A stretch of 64,000 bases of DNA, taken from Camarhynchus parvulus (Eukaryota; Chordata; Aves; Passeriformes; Thraupidae). The stretch covers positions 9,525,420 to 9,589,419 of the forward strand of contig NC_044571.1 in assembly GCF_901933205.1 (NCBI RefSeq), written 5' to 3'. Numbering within the stretch: the first letter of the stretch is position 1; every line of letters begins with the position of its first letter. The notes below the pieces were generated by a model, which saw nothing but the letters and a program-made list of their open reading frames with translations, had not been told where the DNA came from and searched no databases. The position numbers and the translations under genes were made by a program. Shown in pieces: positions 1-12,900 of the stretch.

Positions 1-761
1 TGTCTACCCCCTAAACAAAACAAACCCTCTCAGTTAGCCCCCCCCTGCATGCAGCCTGTGTCGCGAGGAAGCAGGCATGCTGTCCAAAAGTCCAGCAACC
101 AGCTACTCCATAGATTTTCCCCTGTTGAAGAGAAACGGGCAGGAGGACTGCTTCTTTACTAGCCAAAAATCAAAAAAAAGTGTGCTTTTCTAACCCCTAT
201 GTTCTCAAAACTCAATAGCCAAGCCTAGTGTCTTAAAATTAAACACTATTAGCCTTAACCACTCCTCCAACTACTAAACTCACGACAGGTTGCCTAAAGG
301 TTACTGCAAAATACTTAAATCTAGGTTGCCTTGAAAATTACTGATTTCTGGGTGGTTCTAATGGTAAACAAAGAACCCCAAGTTATGCTGACAATTACAG
401 TAACTTTTCCATATGTGTGACACTTGTTTTCCTTTAGCAGAAAATGCTGAGCTTACCTTACACAACATTAGTTTTTTTTACTTAATGTGTACGTAAATTT
501 TTTCTCAATGATTGTTTCCATTAGTGTTGGATGATGGCACATGATTTACAATGGGTAAACTACCATAGTTCAAGATGAGATATTAGGGTGGAGTTGCAAT
601 GTCTCCTACTGCAGAACACCTGACACAGCAACAGAATAGGCAGGTTTTTCCAACAAGTCAAGCCATAACCCTTTTTTTTCCACTGGACACACAATCCAGG
701 ATATTTCTGTGGCAAACAGGAAATTACATAAGGTTATTACTCTCCAGAAGTCCGTTTGATG

Positions 762-790
762 CTTATCGTCAGTTTGATGCTGACGATAAG
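762..790. repeat. Perfect inverted repeat (11-base arms, 7-base loop)
   Basis: CTTATCGTCAG at 762-772 is the exact reverse complement of CTGACGATAAG at 780-790. The element overlaps a direct repeat of GTTTGATGCT (754-763 and 772-781). Each arm holds one CpG, which is uncommon in this AT-rich intron. Confidence 0.8.
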
Positions 791-2317
791 TGAAGTTGAG
801 AGATGGAATAGCCCACCATTTTTGTTTAAATCACACTATTACTAATACTACAGACAATCAAGTCACAAAATGTGTGGATTTAATGAACAAAAATATTTTT
901 TTAGTAACTTGCTACTAGGTTTAAATCACTGGCTGAAACACCAGATCTTTTCTCCGACCTTGAAATAATCCATGAGACTTTCACACAGTGAGTATGACAC
1001 TGAGGTCAAATTACGTTTATACTAAATTGTTCATCTGCTTTATTAAAGAAAGAGAAAATATTTAATTTTGTACTGAAGTTAATGAATGAATGAGTTCATT
1101 TTGGAAAGCCACTTCTCTTAAATGACAGCTTTACCTTTGGACATGAAGCTGGTTCATGTCACACCTGGTTTTGCTGGCTGCTGCCTTTACAAACAGTAGA
1201 GTTACTAGTTCATTTCACGGTATTATATAAGGTTGAGAATAAAGAAGAGTTAATCTGCCTGTTTTACACAGAATAATATTCCATTTCAATTTAAATTTTG
1301 CTTTTAGTAGGATAGTAATAAAAATTTTGAAAAACTAAGCATACATGGTAAAATATCTACTGAGTTCTCATTTACTGATCTTACTGGAATAAGGCAAGAC
1401 ATTCAGCAGACAGCATGTAAAATCAGTACTGCCGATTTTCAAGAAGAGGTTTCTTTAAAAATACACAGCAAAAAAACCCTCAGTTATTATTTCAACATTG
1501 GTGCAGAAAAGTATAGTTCAGTAGCCAAAGTGCTGGTTAAAAGTACAATTAGAGATTCATGTGATGATGGCATTTAGGGGCTGTAAGTGTATGCAGTATA
1601 TCTGTGAAATAATATAAATGCTCTATAAGTGCACAGCAGAGAACAAAGCCTGAGCCAAAGAGTTTATGGTTTAATGTTCTGAAACTTCTTTTTGTTGAAT
1701 ATCTGTATTATAAATTCAAAACTGCTTGCAATGATACTCCTTAAATATAAATTATCACTGAACAGGGTAGCAATTAGAATGGTAAGAAGAAGCATATGAA
1801 AGATAACAAAGATAAACATAATAGATTAAAACTTTTTCAGTGGCAAGTATAAAACTGATGTAACAAAACTTAGTAAAGTCAGGAAAAAATTTATCATTTT
1901 TTTTTCCCTCTTCTGAATGTTGCTATAAATATGGGATGCCTCCACAGAAGGTTGGAGGTGGAGAAGGTTCACTGCTCATCTCTGTGGCTTTTGTAGTGCT
2001 TTACCTAGACCATAATTAAATGACAAAATGCAATGAATAACAGGCAAATATACACCCTGTGCTTTGGAGATCATTGATAGCATTTATGGTGTGTGAAAAT
2101 TGGTCACCATTTCTGTGGGTATTGTGGCACCTCTCTAGAGGCCAGATCTGCCTGGGATACTGCCACGCCCAGCAGCAGAGCAGGAACACAAAGCTCACAC
2201 TGGAATGAATAAATTGGTCACAAATCCAGCCATGTGGGAAGCTGGACTGCCAGCTGAGAAAAAGACTCATGAGCTTTGAGGGTTGACTGTAGCACTGTTT
2301 TCCTGAGCAATTTGAGA

Positions 2318-2425
2318 GCATATCAGCCTTTCTGACCTTTTGTTTCCTTAGATGAAGAATGACACTGTTAGGTCTAATGTTTCTATCTACAATGGATTGT
2401 TCTAAGGATTAAGTTTTAAATGGAT
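2318..2425 (+). repeat. Possible MIR SINE relic
   Basis: The stretch reads like the core and 3' part of a decayed MIR. It has a 'gacctt...tttcct.agatgaa' segment, followed at MIR-like spacing by 'ggattgttctaaggattaag', which resembles the MIR 'gggttgttgtgaggattaa' block. It is highly diverged, so the call is tentative. Confidence 0.4.
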
Positions 2426-3623
2426 GATGAATTCCACGAAGTACAACTCCTCCTGTAATGATAAAACTGGAAGCAGCAGAGAAAGGTGACCCTCTGAGCT
2501 GTGCCCTTGTAATTCAACACAGCAGGACAGCACCACAAACCTGCTCTGGAACCACAGCCAGCACAGCTGTGTGATTGCACTGCTGTGTCTTGGGAAAGGC
2601 AGACCTTGGGAATTTGGAAATAACACTCATTTCATGTGACTTCCCTGCTCTGAGACTGCAAAGTCAGAGTCTGCTTTGTTCTGTGCACTATGTTCATGCT
2701 CTGTGTTCTGTATAAAAGCCAAATTTCACTTGTATGAATATATTTTCATAGCCTTAAAATGCCATGTTTTTACTCAGTCTTCCTCTATCGGCTTTATCTC
2801 AGAAGGAGAAAGAAAAGCCCCAGATATAAAACCTGAGATTTTAAGTCACTAGTGTGAGGGAATTGATGACACCATGCCTAAAGTGGGCATGCATTGCTTT
2901 GTCCTTTTGCACAGTACAAAGCTGGGCATAATGACAAATCACTTGAAATCTTGTAATATCTTTTGGGTTTGTTATATTTCTGTTGTTAGTTTGTAGGTTT
3001 GAGGGGTTTTTAAAAGAAAAGTAGAACAGAAAACTTAAACCCAGGCATATACCTTTTTCCATATGTAATGACAGGAAAGTGCTAGAGACTTGGAATAAAG
3101 ACCTGCTTTCAAAAATTAAAATGATATGTTATGAAAGCAAAGTATTGGAAGATCTGCAAAAATTACACAAGTTTTTAACAACCAAATTTCTGTTTCAGGA
3201 CACAAATGAAGCATGGGAGGTAGACAGCACTATACCCTAATATTCATAGAAATAAAAGTCCTTAAGCATGGGTAGATGGGCTGTGTAGTAAGAATAAGGA
3301 CCATGTACTCAGGAAGAATCAAGTATTCAAGCATTACAAGACATGACATGGAAACATATGTTCCATTCCTAGAGACCAGTTATAAACAGAGAGCAAATGA
3401 AGAGTGTCATTTTCAATCCACATAAATATGCCTCAAACTAGAAATTCCAACATGAAGCATCAACTCTCTTGTGCATGCTCTGAATCCTTTTGTCTCAGTT
3501 TTGTTCATTGTTTTAATGTGAAAATCCCACCATTTGATATTACCATTGTTACAGATAGCAGAGCTGAAAGTGAACCCTGCTGTACAAACTTGAGGCATTC
3601 ATGTTGTAGTAAGGAACAGTCAC

Positions 3624-3665
3624 CTTTGAAAAACATACAGAGCTCTTTGAAAAACATACAGACTT
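3624..3665. repeat. 21-base tandem duplication
   Basis: Two adjacent 21-base units, each starting CTTTGAAAAACATACAGA, differ only at their last bases. This looks like a small local duplication in intron DNA; no function is visible. Confidence 0.8.
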
Positions 3666-3922
3666 CTGGGATTTTTAAATAAAAAAGGAATTTTAGATCA
3701 GCCAGAGAAGGTAAATTTCTCATCTTTGTTATGCCTGGTCCTGGAAAAAGCTGAACCTGATTTCAGTTCTTTGTTCCATGACTACAATTCTCATTCTGTG
3801 TTATTCCAGTGCATTACATGGAAAAATACAAATATCTTTTGAAATCAATGTTTCATGTAAAATCACTGATGAATTTACAAGTATTTGATCATTGATTTCT
3901 TTTTCCTGTTCATTATTTTCAG

Positions 3923-4144
3923 ACACAATCAATGCAGTGGACATATATAATCAATGGACTTCCTCCACAGACTGAGCCACCTGCAGTGGCAGCAAAAGTG
4001 GTTTGCACCAGCAGCTACAGAGGATCATTCACAGTCCGACAGCGCAACTTTGTACGTGAAAATCTGAAACTTACAACCACTGGAGCATCCTCACCTATCA
4101 AAGGAGCACCTTTGGTCCTTAGGAATAGACAGGAAAAGTTATAA
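3923..4144 (+). CDS. CFAP47: Terminal coding exon of a cilia/flagella protein, probably CFAP47 (partial gene)
   Basis: Seen: a strong acceptor (pyrimidine-rich tract ending TTTTCAG at 3922) opens a 222-base exon that begins in phase 0 and encodes 73 residues (first residues TQSMQWTYIINGLPP) before TAA at 4142-4144. The methionine at 3932 is internal, not a start, because the frame runs in from the splice site. The tail is basic and polar, with stretches such as RQRNFVRENLKL and SSPIKGAPLVLRN, and shows no membrane segment. Known: CFAP47 is a very large protein with ASH/MSP-like and calponin-homology domains, needed for sperm flagella and cilia. An aromatic-rich Y-x-I-x-G-x-P-P strand of this kind is typical of the ASH-like repeats of CFAP47 and HYDIN-type proteins. 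Inference: this is the extreme C-terminus of CFAP47. A related ASH-domain protein is the alternative. All earlier exons lie upstream of the window or were not recognised in it. That it is a real terminal exon is much surer than the name. Confidence 0.7.
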   Translation, partial: TQSMQWTYIINGLPPQTEPPAVAAKVVCTSSYRGSFTVRQRNFVRENLKLTTTGASSPIKGAPLVLRNRQEKL

Positions 4145-4169
4145 TCTGTTTGTTTTTGGTGAGAGAACA

Positions 4170-4175
4170 AATAAA
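4170..4175 (+). terminator. Polyadenylation signal AATAAA of the CFAP47-like gene
   Basis: A canonical AATAAA begins 26 bases after the stop codon and is followed within about 35 bases by a GT/T-rich stretch (TTTGTTAATTTTTTTTTAAA), the usual downstream element. Cleavage would fall near 4190-4200, giving a 3' UTR of only about 50 bases. Further AATAAA motifs occur downstream (for example near 4675), so alternative ends are possible. Confidence 0.6.
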
Positions 4176-4199
4176 TTCTGCAGATAAAAAGAACATATG

Positions 4200-7100
4200 G
4201 TTTGTTAATTTTTTTTTAAACAGATATGGTATTCATTGATTGTATGTTCTATATGGAAGATTCAGAGCACTTGAGCCCTAGTAATATTCTTGGTTTTCTG
4301 TAAGGGATTTTGGATGCCTAACAATTTATTTATGTCATGCAGATATCAGCAAGTTCAGAGAAAAAGCTTTATGTTTAAAAAATTATATCTGAAGATTGGG
4401 TAACTCAAACTAATGCTTTGCTTTCTGAAGGATGTTGGTTTAATAAGACTGTAATATGAAGTTTCAGTGAACATTCTTTGTGATGTTCAGCACATCATAC
4501 GCATGCAGACCAAGCAAGAAAAAGCAATCCCTGTTCTCTTCAATAAGAAAAACCTTACTTTTCTTGCTTTGGCCAATTTGATTGATTAGGACATCTTTGC
4601 TGTGTATAAAATAACAATCTTGTTATTTTCAAACATTTCAAATCTTTGATAATTATACATAGCACAGAAGTGAAATAAAATGTCCTGCTGCAGTGATTGT
4701 ATGCCAGGTATATTTTATAGAGTGGTTTAGAATATTAACATATGGAAGGCTATGAGAATTCAGTGAGGAATGAGGACAGATTTTCCTTTTTTTCCTAGAA
4801 TAAACAAATCAGAGGTGCTATTCCTAGTGTGTTTCTATTTCCATTCTTTAGATGGGAGTTCAGGCTTTCTCTGCTCCTGATATAATGTGGAAAATTAGAT
4901 CTATACAGACATGCTTTGTAAGATCATTGGATGGGTAACTCCTGACTGCTTTCTTCATTGAGATCGTTTTTCCTGATTTTACTAACAGAACATAAATTGT
5001 ATTTGTGCCTTTATTTTGATGGCAAAATGTACTTTGACAAAAAGATGGCTTGGCACAGACTAAGTGCCTTCTTGGCTCCAATACAGACTGAGCATCAGTG
5101 CTCAGGAATGGGGAGCCTGAGAACAACCTATGTAGGTCAGTGCAAATGAGCACCAATAAAACCCTTTTACCGCAATGTGCTTGAGGATTTTGTTTATGCC
5201 ACACATTTTTAGAGAAGCTATTACAGAAAATTTTGGGAGCGCATAAAGCAGCAATGGTGCTGTTTAATACCTCTTCTAAATGCAGGGTGCCCCATTTTGG
5301 TCAGAAACCAGGTAATCTGAAGTGAGAATAAAATCAGCTTTATAAATTCAGTGGACAACACTGGAAAGATGCTGTCCATACTGATATCTCTAGAAGACAT
5401 TGAGAAAGAAGCTGTTGTAATATTTATCTTAAATGCTGCTGAGACCACAAATGCAGCTGGGTTTCATAGGAAGGCTCTATCTGCATATATAAATGAAGTA
5501 AGTGTTTATCTGACTGTAAGAAATCAGAATTTATGGACCAGCAATGGTTTCAAACTAATGATTGGTGTTCAGAAAATATTTCATTGACTGCATCTTTTTG
5601 TAAAAGCATTTTTATCCGTGTTTCACTCCTTTAGAGTTATGCTTTCCTATTTAAAATGGCACTTTTTTGCAAGATGCACAAAATTTTCTAATTCTCCCAG
5701 AAATGGATTAGCAGGTGGTGTAGAGGTGAATCACTTAAAAATTACATGGTGCTCACTCCAGAAATGTTATGCCTGATTTACTTGCCTGCACTTGCTGCTA
5801 TATGTATTAGATTTCAAATTCTGTCGTACATCTAAACATTTTAAACATCCATGGGAAAATGTGCAATAAAATAGTACCAGAGGGGTGTTTTCAAAGGAAC
5901 CATTTATATTATCTATTTTAAAAGGGATGAATGCATAATCTCTGCTTGCAGGACAAAATTATGGGGTTTTATTCAATGTGTACAAGGTCACTTCTGAGCT
6001 ATGCAAGATATGTCATTGTCAATTAAATTTGGACCTAATAGTAAAAATGTATTTTTCTAATTTCTTACAGTTTAAACAGAACTAAGCATATTTTTTCTGA
6101 TATGAAGAATACACTTGCAAAGATGATTTAAAGAAAGACCATTTTAGCTGTGTGGTTGTGACATACACAGTGTTTTACATAATATCTGCATGCATTTATG
6201 GATTACAGTGACTATATAAACTGTTAAATTCATTTTTGCTACTTAGCTTGATAATTTGCACTTCCATTGCTGAGGTGACTGTATTATTTGTAATGCAAGG
6301 ACTAATTCCAAGTATATCTCTTAAAAACAGTTTCTAAGCAGCAGCACTGGAAGATTTCCAGAATGATAACTTCCATTCATTACTTGCTTCCTCCTTTTTA
6401 ATAGAATTACTGAGCCATTTTTAAAATATTAGTGTTTCAACTCCTAGAAGGAAAGGTCTCACATGGGAAAAGATTACAAAATGCTGGTTGTTATTTTTTT
6501 CTTACAGATTTCACTTCAGAGCTTTTAGACCCACCATTAAATGTGAGCTTCAGAAGAGCTGGGCAAGCTCACCATCCCTCTGCACCCTAAAAATATAATC
6601 TGTAGAGGAATTCAGCTCTTTTAGATAGAGCTAAACACAATTGCTGCGCTCAGGGCTCAGGTCTGGAAAAAAGCAGCCCAAATCATTTAGCTTTGAATTA
6701 ATTCTAAATTACTATTCATTATCATAATCTTAAAGGGCAATGGTAGAGAATGAACACAGCCTCAAGTTATGGCTTTTGAAGATGCCCTCACAATGATTTC
6801 TGTGCCTCATGCCACATCAGAACAGCCACTATCAGAAACCAGTAGGAAAAACCCCAAAACTTTGTTTCTCCACATTAGAATACCCATCAGGATCCTTTTG
6901 AAAAGGATGAAAAAAGGAGTTTTTCCCTTCACATTAATCTGTGTAGGCACAGCAGAATCTCAGGGAAATGAGGAGGTACTGGTTATTACTGTAATTAATA
7001 GCTAATTTCTCAATTGAAAATTACTTCTACTGATCCCATTTATATGTTTTGATTTATAGAAATGCCTAATTCATAAAGCACAAGTAGTTTTTCAAAGTCA

Positions 7101-9155
7101 ATATGGCATTTATGGCCAAATGTTTTAATCATAGTCTTACATGCCACACACGTCAGCTGTGCATCTCTTGTTAGTGGCTTGGCAGAAATGCTGATCGTCT
7201 AACCAGTGTAGCCACCATGTGCTTATTTATATGTCTTCCTCCCTTCTCTCTCTATGCCTCACTATAATGATCCATCTATCAGAGTAATTAAAACAAGGAC
7301 TAAAACCTTACGAGGCAACATTATTGTGTAGCACAAAACTTGTTACTTGGGGAATGAGGTCTACATTTAAATTTGTTAAAATACAGTGGAGCTTCTGCAG
7401 CTGTTGAGCTCCTGGTTTTATGTGACATGTCCAGTAGTGGGGACAGTCTGCCCTGGGGGGCTGCAGGAGTGTACAGTCAGAGCAATGGCTTCAAAGCAGT
7501 ACAAAGCAATCGACCTTCTAATTGTTTGATGTTTGGCTGAGCTTTATTTGGCACATTGCACACAGGAGAATGACACCAGGGTAATGTGGAGATGTCTTTA
7601 GGATGGCTGCCATTAGCAGCTCAGCTTGGAGAGGGTTTTACACACATTTCAGTAATGCTTGTTCTACTCATGTCTGGCTCACCATGGTATCAATGACACT
7701 CGAAGGCTGCTTTAAACCTGATCTCTCTCACAAGATATAAAAAGGTTTGGAAGTATCAAAACTGCCCATCAAAAATAATAGGAGCCAAACATTAACTTCT
7801 GTGCCAGTGCAGGTTTTGTGTGAGTCAGGAGGATGGGGAGATAAAGGCTGCTGTGAGCACAGGAGGTAATGATGATCAGGTAAAGAGCCCACAGGGGCAC
7901 CGTGCCCTATCCATTCCTGCTGCAAGGAAAGGGATTCTTTCCATGCAGCTCTTTGGGAATGAAGCCAGGTTAGCAGAGGACAAAATGCTGAACCAACAAT
8001 GCTCTTTGGTGAAATACCATGGCAGCAGCCAAATCTGAGCATGCACTTTTTTCCTCTTTGATCACAAGCCTAAACTAGCAGAAGATACAGAAAGTTCTGA
8101 CACACCCTGCACATAGCAAACACTGGAGAAAGAATTGGTGTATATTAATAGATATTCCTAGGAGGAAGGCTTAATATTTAGAATAAGAGAGAAAATCCCT
8201 GGCTTTGCCTTACTATTTATTTGCTTGTGAAGCGTTTCATAATTTTATTTCTCCCTGCAGTGACTGCTCATTCTAAAATAAATGACTGAACAGTGCTTTA
8301 CTGCTGACACAGATCACAGTTTGTTGCTAATGGAATGTTAACTGCTTTTTAAGTAACTCTGAATAAACCTACTGATCCATAGAAGATTCATCTGAAAAGG
8401 AATCCAATTCATCTACCAGCTTTTCTGCTTCCACTGTCATGAAACATATTTTTCTACAGTTTACTTTACTGCAGTTATTGTAATATTGGTAGTGTCAGAT
8501 TTCCTGTAGAAGGATATTTTACAATTTGAGACCATGACACGATGCCAATGTGGTGGAGTCATGGCAGGAATTGATGCCAAGGTCACTGCACAGAAATGTG
8601 TCTAAAAATCTCTGCTTGGTAGCTGGGGAACTAAAGACATGGGGCAAGGACAGTCTTTGACCTTTTATTTCTCTCATTATTCCATGATTAACTTCCTTTC
8701 TGCAAAGTATCCAGCTTCTCCTGGTAAAAAATTAAATAAACCTATCAGTGCAAAACCTGGCAACTCACTGCACATCCCACCATAGTAGGACACAGAAAAT
8801 GCCAACAAACCAGTCTGGCACAAGTCTTAAGTGACAAAATAAACTCAGAGGTATCAAGAAGGGTGAGGCAGCAAAGTACAATCCTTCCACTTATTAAATG
8901 GATAGTGCTGATATTCATCAGATGAGATCCAATTTACCAATCTGTACAAAAATCAAAGGCCCAGTTTTCCCATTCACTGGAACAGGTATCCAGCCTTTCC
9001 TGTAGCCCACAGCATTGGCCTGATATTGTCAGTGTGAGGTGGCAAGGGTGGCTGTGTCCTGACTCCACATCTCCTTCAGTCTTCAGCGTTTTCATAGATA
9101 TAACACTGAAGTGCAAAATATACATTGCAAATCAATGAAACCTGCAATTGTCATT
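4200..9155. other. Intergenic DNA downstream of the CFAP47-like gene
   Basis: AT-rich DNA with no exon, RNA gene or recognisable transposon. Open frames here are short, lack splice borders and overlap one another on both strands, as expected by chance. Confidence 0.6.
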
Positions 9156-9201
9156 AAAAAAAAACCCAAAAAACAAAACAAACAAAACAAACAAACAAAA
9201 A
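9156..9201. repeat. A-rich / (AAAC)n simple repeat
   Basis: An A-run followed by irregular CAAA/CAAAA units, directly readable in the sequence. It lies about 215 bases before the CR1 at 9418 and appears unconnected to it. Confidence 0.8.
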
Positions 9202-9417
9202 TGCATAAGAAACTATTTCCTCCACCCACACACCCACAAGATTCTCTAAAAGAAGCATCTCAGAAAACACGTTATAACTTTGAAGAAACTAGCCTATGAA
9301 GAGAAAGATTCCTGATGATCTATTAATAAACAAACAGACTTCAGGGTACGGTGTGAAACTTTCACATTCTTTGATGAGTATAGAATGCATTTTTCTAATA
9401 TTGTTTAGGTTTAAGCA

Positions 9418-9905
9418 TCACAGAGTCATAGAACAGTGTGGGTTGGAAGGGCCATTTAAAGGTCATCTAATCCCCTTGATGAACAGGGACATCTTCAACC
9501 AGATCACTTTGCTAACAGCCCCATTTAACCTGACCTTGAATGTTTCCAGATACAGTCATCTGCCACCTCTCTGGGCAGCCTGTTCTGGTGTTTCACCACC
9601 CTTTTTGTAAAAGATTTCTTCCCTTTATCTAGTCTAAATCTCTTTTAGTTCAAAACCATTACCCTTTGTCCTACTGCAACAGGCCCTATTAAAAAGTCAG
9701 TCCCCATCTTTCATCTGAGTGCCCTTTAAGTACTGGAAGACTTCAGTAAGGTTTCCCTGGTGCTTTTTCCATGTAGAACAACCCCAGCTCCTCAGCCTTT
9801 CTGTACCTGAGAAATGTTTCATTCCTCTGATCATTTCTGTGGCCCTTCTCCAGACTCACACAAGCAGGGCTGTGTCTCCTGAGAACTCCAGAGCTGGACA
9901 ATTGA
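9418..9905 (-). mobile_element. CR1 LINE, 3' fragment
   Basis: On the + strand this begins 'cacagagtcatagaacagtg' and 'gggttggaagggcc', the reverse complement of the bird CR1 3' end. It continues through the usual CR1 landmarks: '...cacctctctgggcagcctgttctgg', 'ctttgtcctactgcaaca', 'gtactggaaga', 'cagcctttctgtacctgag' and 'agagctggaca'. The copy is 5'-truncated, as most CR1 copies are, and moderately diverged. The right edge is approximate. No intact coding frame remains. Confidence 0.9.
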
Positions 9906-12900
9906 TCAATTCCTCCATAAATATCCTGACTGATACCTGGGATACAGCATTTAGTGTACTGGGGACTCCTGTCAGCAATCTGAAGCATTTTGGACTGTTT
10001 AACATCCATGGAGAAAACAAATGCAAATTCACCATGTTAACAAATTGTACTGCCAGCACACTAACTCCATTTAGGAATAGCTCTCTGCAGCATGTGGTAT
10101 ATTACAGAGTTAACAAATATACATCTAAACTAAGAACAAAATAGTGATTATTTTTATTCCTTGAAATGTAAAATGTGTATTTGAGTACCTCTGCACTTGG
10201 AAAGTCAAGGTGAATGTGCAGGCAGTCAGGTGTGTGCTTCTGAGTTCAGAGCACATGTGTGAGTATTGGGTTAAATACATGGTAAATATGTGAGCAGCAC
10301 TGACTCAGCAGCCTTGCATTGCTCCTGGCATGAACTGTTGCATTTAAATGTAAAACTTTTGACTTTAAAACGCTTTTCTGAGCCATGCAGCCACGCGGCT
10401 AGTGCTAATTGGTACTTTCATTCCATTTATTTTTGCCTTATTTCTGCCCTAATATTTGCTATTTAAAAAATAAGTAAACAAACAATAATTAAAGGGAAAA
10501 AAAAGGCAACACCAAACCAAAAACAAGGCTACCCTGCCTAGGTGTGAGCTTTCTTGTGCTCAGCTACCAGTTATTAATTTTGAAGCTGCTCCTATTGAAC
10601 CTGAATCTAAATTACACAGAGGAGATAGTATGAAGGGGAGACAGAGAGAAGCAAGCTCACAGCTCCACAGTTAAATCCTCATGGTAAAGAAATCTTATTG
10701 TATAGAAATATTTCCTAAGGAATCCTCCCTTCCTTTAGAGAACAGTATCTAGACACAGTAGCTGTGATCACTGCCATATGAGGAATTAATTGCTAGATGA
10801 CATGTCACTGGACTGAAACAAATCAGCTGCAGAAACATTGGATTAGCTCATTAATAAAATGGCATTCATTAGGGGTTCAACAGCTCTAAGAGCTGTTTGG
10901 TCATTTGCAGGTCACAGAAGTCAAAGTGCCCGAGTTCCATGGTGGGAGGTGGCTGGAATTGGGACCCCCCCATGCTCCTCCCTTGGACCATGGAGGACAA
11001 AAAGCTGCCCTGGAGCTGCCTGCAGTTCCTCCCCCTCGTGCTCTGAGGCTTCAGCTGCCCAGATCAGCTGCAGTGGTGAAGCCAGAGCTCTGCTGCTGTA
11101 AATGAGAGGGAACAGCTGGGGGATATTGCCATTGGGGGTCCCATGGCTTTAAATATAATCAGTTCATGGGCTGATATAATCCTTATCTTAACTTTCAGAG
11201 CAGGCTGCAAATTATCTCTGCACCTTTCCCCAGGTTTGTATTAAAAGGAATAAATTACAAAGAGGAAATTTGCATTTAGCTTACTTAGCTTGCTCATGAT
11301 AGCTGATAGTGAATTGTGATGTTGCTCTTGGAAGATTTTACCTGTCATCTAGTGCATTGAGAATGATGGTTGGGTGCAGTTCCTATCACTTTTCAAAATG
11401 TAAAAGAAAATAAATTACTTGATTATTTACAGAGAGGATAAAAAACCGAACCAGATAGGTAGATTATTGGTGTCTGAATTAATGAATTAAAAGCAGCATG
11501 AAGAAGAAAAAACATGAATGTAAGGGCCTCACTAGAATTATTTGGGAAGAGAGGAAGTTTGTAAATGAGGAATAGTTCCACCTTAAAGAAAGTAGGACAA
11601 GTCAACTGGCACAGAAAGCAGATGAGGTTATGGGGGATTATTTAAGCTAGAAATGGGAGGAAAAAATTCAGCAGGTGTTGAGGAACATTTGAGCCAGTCA
11701 GACATCTGCCAGGACTGTCAACCCTATGACAAGTGTCTCTGTCACAATGTAAGAAGTATGAAAAATTATGGTAAAACTAGGGAAAGAAACAGTGTCCCAG
11801 TAGTCTGTCAAGGAAAATCAGCCAAAGAAATTGTCCAACAATAAAAAGAAATAAATACCAAACAGTTCAAATGGAACTGAAAGAAACAAAAACTGTATCA
11901 CCAAGGAACTGTACCTTGAGAGGAGTCTTGTAATTCTGGCTGTAAAGCAGAGAAGACAGAATATTCCTTAGCTGCAGTGCAATACCATGGCAGTTCCATA
12001 AAAATAGATTGAGAGAGTGTTTGGTGGTGAGGAGAGCCAGAAAGGATGAGGGTGCAAGAATCAATGGGTCCCAAGAGGGAAAGCACATTAACAGTGTGAC
12101 ACCACCAGCTGCTGGCTCAAAAGAAACCACAGTGCATTCACAATGTTGAAGAGATGCAATTAAAAGAACAAATGCTCCCCTCCCCATTAAATCAAACACA
12201 CCTGTATCTTATAAACTTCTATCAATGTCTTTGATGGACTATAAAGAGTCAAAGTGTTAAGAAGAAATCAGTTCCCCAGCAAAATTCCACTACTTTTGGT
12301 TAATTTGCAGTAAGTATACGACGTAATTAAGAAAGCCCATATCAGAATAAATTTAGTAGGCCATATCTTGGCACAGTATATAACTATGTCTATGAAAAGT
12401 AGTTCAAGACCAGTGAAAATTTACCATTTTTAATATAGTCTGAAGGTAACATTAAAAAATCCCACAAACCTTGTGTTGAACTCATGAGTAGGTAATGGTC
12501 ATAATTTAAATAATTAAAAAAGAGAAATCTCCACTCTGCAATGTTCAGTAGGGCCTGAAGAAGCCACAGAGCTTTCTCCCCAGAAAGCCACCCCAACACT
12601 GACACAAATACCTCCTTCCATCCCTCACTGTTCTCCTTTATAAATGTCACATGGATCTAAACATTGGCATGTAAATATGCCAGCTCTGACATATTGCTTT
12701 GCTTCTTCCCAAGGCAGAAACATCTCTTTGAGGAAGATGCACAGGGAAATAGAAAGTTAACCAACAGTTTCCAATCTCACCCGAGTCTAACCAGCAGTGG
12801 TGTTGTGGGGCTGGTGAGGTGATACAGCCCCAGCTTTGGGCTGGAAGAATAGAAGGAGCTGCTGATGGAGGGCTCTGACTGGATGATGAAGAGTTTGGTC

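Larger units (their letters stand above)
1..3922 (+). other. Last intron of the CFAP47-like gene (5' end outside window)
   Basis: This is inferred from the acceptor at 3921-3922. I found no second convincing exon in it; the open frames here (for example 599-793 and 3404-3682) lack good splice borders or recognisable protein. The first ~340 bases are C-rich on the + strand and unlike the AT-rich remainder. The intron also holds a perfect hairpin at 762-790, a possible MIR relic near 2.3 kb and a 21-base tandem duplication at 3624-3665. Confidence 0.6.

Noticed and set aside
1..340. Possible nuclear copy of mitochondrial DNA
   Set aside because: The C-rich strand bias recalls mitochondrial sequence, but I could not match any stretch to a bird mitochondrial gene, tRNA or control-region motif.
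9296..10144. Overlapping frames of 104 and 141 codons
   Set aside because: They run largely through the CR1 fragment at 9418-9905, read against the element's own orientation, and do not encode its reverse transcriptase.
10859..11105. Possible CpG island and first exon (GC-rich patch)
   Set aside because: GC is raised but CpG dinucleotides are few, and no splice donor or upstream promoter signal is evident.
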